Shown here piece by piece: positions 63,918 through 64,000 of a stretch of 64,000 bases of DNA; positions within the stretch are counted from its first letter, which is position 1; each line of letters starts with the position of its first letter. The notes beneath the pieces are model-generated. The model was given only the letters and a program-made list of their open reading frames with translations, had not been told where the DNA came from and did no database searches. Source of the stretch: Betaproteobacteria bacterium (GTDB lineage Bacteria > Pseudomonadota > Gammaproteobacteria > Burkholderiales > Rhodocyclaceae). The stretch is taken from assembly GCA_009780885.1 (NCBI GenBank), contig WQZF01000005.1, positions 1 to 64,000 on the forward strand, read 5' to 3'. The position numbers and the translations under genes are program-made.

Positions 63918-64000
63918 TCAGAACCCGATCATTTCCAGCAAGCCCCCAAAAAATCCCGGCTCGTTTTCAATGGGCGGCAGTGTCGCTCCTTCTTCCAGCG
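63918..64000 (-). CDS. C-terminal end of an unidentified gene (runs off the window)
   Basis: On the minus strand a frame enters from the window edge, reads LEEGATLPPIENEPGFFGGL and then LEMIGF, and stops at a TGA (63920-63918). Only 27 residues are visible. In related genomes bamE often precedes dapB, and the short Pro/Gly-rich tail would be compatible, but the sequence is too short to name. Confidence 0.4.
   Translation of the reverse strand, partial: LEEGATLPPIENEPGFFGGLLEMIGF

Overview
The window is a contiguous stretch of a GC-rich chromosome from a flagellated Gram-negative bacterium. The gene content and order point to a betaproteobacterium, plausibly of the Rhodocyclales: rpsL-rpsG-fusA-tuf, glyQ-glyS-gmhB-plsC, hemA-prfA-prmC, glyA-nrdR-ribD, a betaproteobacterial-type flagellar cluster, and the pairs trxA/rho and addB/addA. 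The order-level assignment is an inference, because no 16S rRNA or other decisive marker is present. No rRNA, tRNA, CRISPR array, transposase or prophage was recognised.

Layout. 1-3.2 kb holds the end of the str operon on the minus strand (tuf start, fusA, rpsG, rpsL). 3.7-9.2 kb holds an L,D-transpeptidase, relA (ppGpp synthetase), a histidine phosphatase, a GDT1-type cation exporter and a Sel1-repeat protein. 9.5-12.5 kb is glyA-nrdR-ribD (one-carbon metabolism, ribonucleotide reductase control, riboflavin). 12.7-19.1 kb is a minus-strand run: YgjP-like metallopeptidase, an SDH/Clp-fold protease, plsC, gmhB, glyS, glyQ. 19.1-22.8 kb looks like an accessory islet: an AlbA_2/AAA_4 protein with a 13-unit GEV[T/A] repeat, bracketed by two ~250-275-bp direct repeats, then a two-gene cassette with a small AAA ATPase. 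22.8-25.1 kb has a cardiolipin synthase-like gene and nadA.

25.6-39.6 kb is a flagellar region on the minus strand: ycgR, an FlhB C-terminal paralogue, a second FliK-like gene, fliT, fliS, fliD, flaG, fliC with a sigma-28 promoter, a Maf-type flagellin glycosyltransferase, fliN, fliM, fliL, fliK. rpoH follows, with a perfect CIRCE operator in its leader. Then come iorBA (indolepyruvate:ferredoxin oxidoreductase), prmC, prfA, hemA, a type IV pilin-like protein and a 971-residue exported protein with 32 consecutive glycines.

51.7-59.9 kb carries addA and addB, but the pair is split by a ~1.9-kb insertion. The insertion contains a HARE-HTH/GIY-YIG nuclease, a RelE-like/BrnA-like toxin-antitoxin pair and a truncated DUF1778 antitoxin whose stop codon overlaps the addA start. 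The window ends with trxA, rho, rpmE, dapB and a gene fragment at the edge.

The most striking non-coding feature is the density of intergenic repeats. Nine copies of a 78-79-bp AT-rich palindrome (ends ATTTTCTAAATT / AATTTAGAAAAT) stand out against the GC-rich background. A second set is a modular family of GTAGG...CCTAC inverted repeats carried in different outer arms. Some of these elements supply the stop codon or last codons of adjacent genes (fliT, plsC). Several genes also carry in-frame short tandem repeats that could vary in length.
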